Shown: piece by piece, positions 63,722 to 64,000 of the stretch
Numbering within the stretch: position 1 is the first letter of the stretch
Layout: each line of letters starts with the position of its first letter
NCBI RefSeq assembly: GCF_013385985.1
Contig: NZ_JACAOY010000002.1
Coordinates: 62,001 to 126,000, forward strand
DNA from: Pseudomonas sp. B6002
Lineage (GTDB): Bacteria; Pseudomonadota; Gammaproteobacteria; Pseudomonadales; Pseudomonadaceae
Direction: 5' to 3'
Length of the DNA stretch: 64,000 nt
Notes under the pieces: generated by a model
The model's database searches: none
Told to the model about the DNA's origin: nothing
Seen by the model: only the letters and a program-made list of their open reading frames with translations
Position numbers and translations under genes: made by a program

Positions 63722-64000
63722 TTAAAGCGACGAGTATTTCTTGCGCAGACGCTGACGGATCAGCTCGGCGAGGGTGTTCATGATGAAGGTGAACAGCAGC
63801 AGTACCAGTGCCGAGAGGAACAGCACACGGTAGTGACTACCGCCCACTTCCGATTCCGGCATCTCGACCGCCACGTTGGCCGCCAGGGTGCGCAGGCCTT
63901 CGAACAGGTTCATCTCCATCACCGGGGTGTTACCGGTGGCCATCAGCACGATCATGGTTTCGCCGACCGCACGGCCCATGCCGATCATCAGCGCCGAGAA
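63722..64000 (-). CDS. pstC: Phosphate ABC transporter permease PstC, C-terminal part
   Basis: The frame is open to the window end, so the N-terminal part is outside; 92 residues are visible. The EAA-like loop (MGRAVGETMIVLMATGNTPV) and the last transmembrane helix (VLFLSALVLLLFTFIMNTLA) match PstC. Directly upstream of pstA in the same operon, which supports the call over a second pstA. Confidence 0.92.
   Translation of the reverse strand, partial: FSALMIGMGRAVGETMIVLMATGNTPVMEMNLFEGLRTLAANVAVEMPESEVGGSHYRVLFLSALVLLLFTFIMNTLAELIRQRLRKKYSSL

Overview
The window is one contiguous, GC-rich, densely coded piece of a Pseudomonas chromosome, most likely from the P. fluorescens group. The signs are the gene order (gmk-rpoZ-spoT-ridA, oxyR-recG, hup-rubredoxin reductase-rubredoxin-ubiC-ubiA-phoB-phoR, phoU-pstB-pstA-pstC), protein sequences that read as pseudomonad orthologues, and at least ten copies of the short REP palindromes (GGAGCTGGCTTGCC family) typical of fluorescent pseudomonads. 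No rRNA, tRNA or CRISPR array was seen.

Layout. 1-13.5 kb is housekeeping: the end of yicC, gmk, rpoZ, spoT (TTG start), ridA, a lipoprotein, an SDR-type dehydrogenase, exbB-exbD-tonB, oxyR, recG, an unusual YbaK-like/HDOD fusion and a small exported protein. 13.6-43 kb is a complete type VI secretion system (T6SS) with post-translational control, resembling the P. aeruginosa HSI-I/H1 type. A leftward operon (fha, tssJ, tssK, tssL, tssM, tagF, pppA, ppkA, tagT, tagS, tagR, tagQ) and a rightward operon (tssA, tssB, tssC, hcp, tssE, tssF, tssG, clpV, vgrG) diverge from a 400-bp AT-richer control region near 30.6-31.0 kb. 43.0-49.7 kb is the effector module: an EagR-type chaperone, a PAAR-Rhs effector of 1459 aa with a GIY-YIG-like tip, its probable immunity gene, then a displaced second Rhs tip (AHH-type nuclease) with a second immunity gene. 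A small inverted-repeat element lies exactly at the join between the two cassettes. 49.7-64 kb returns to housekeeping: HU, rubredoxin reductase and rubredoxin, ubiC-ubiA, a small exported repeat protein, phoB-phoR with a Pho box, a CNNM/CorC-type membrane protein, an M23 peptidase, a HigBA-like toxin-antitoxin pair, a CheY-like regulator, and phoU-pstB-pstA-pstC (the last runs off the window).

How it works together. TagQRST would sense an envelope signal and activate the kinase PpkA, opposed by PppA and acting through the FHA protein. This controls firing of the TssA-M/Hcp/VgrG/ClpV machine. The machine is loaded with the Rhs toxin through the Eag chaperone, and the neighbouring immunity genes protect the cell. 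The right flank holds much of the phosphate-starvation response: sensor kinase PhoR, regulator PhoB, the Pst transporter and PhoU.

The most interesting region is 47.4-49.7 kb: two alternative nuclease tips with immunity genes, AT-richer than their surroundings, sharing a stretch of about 36 homologous codons that would let the tips be exchanged by recombination.
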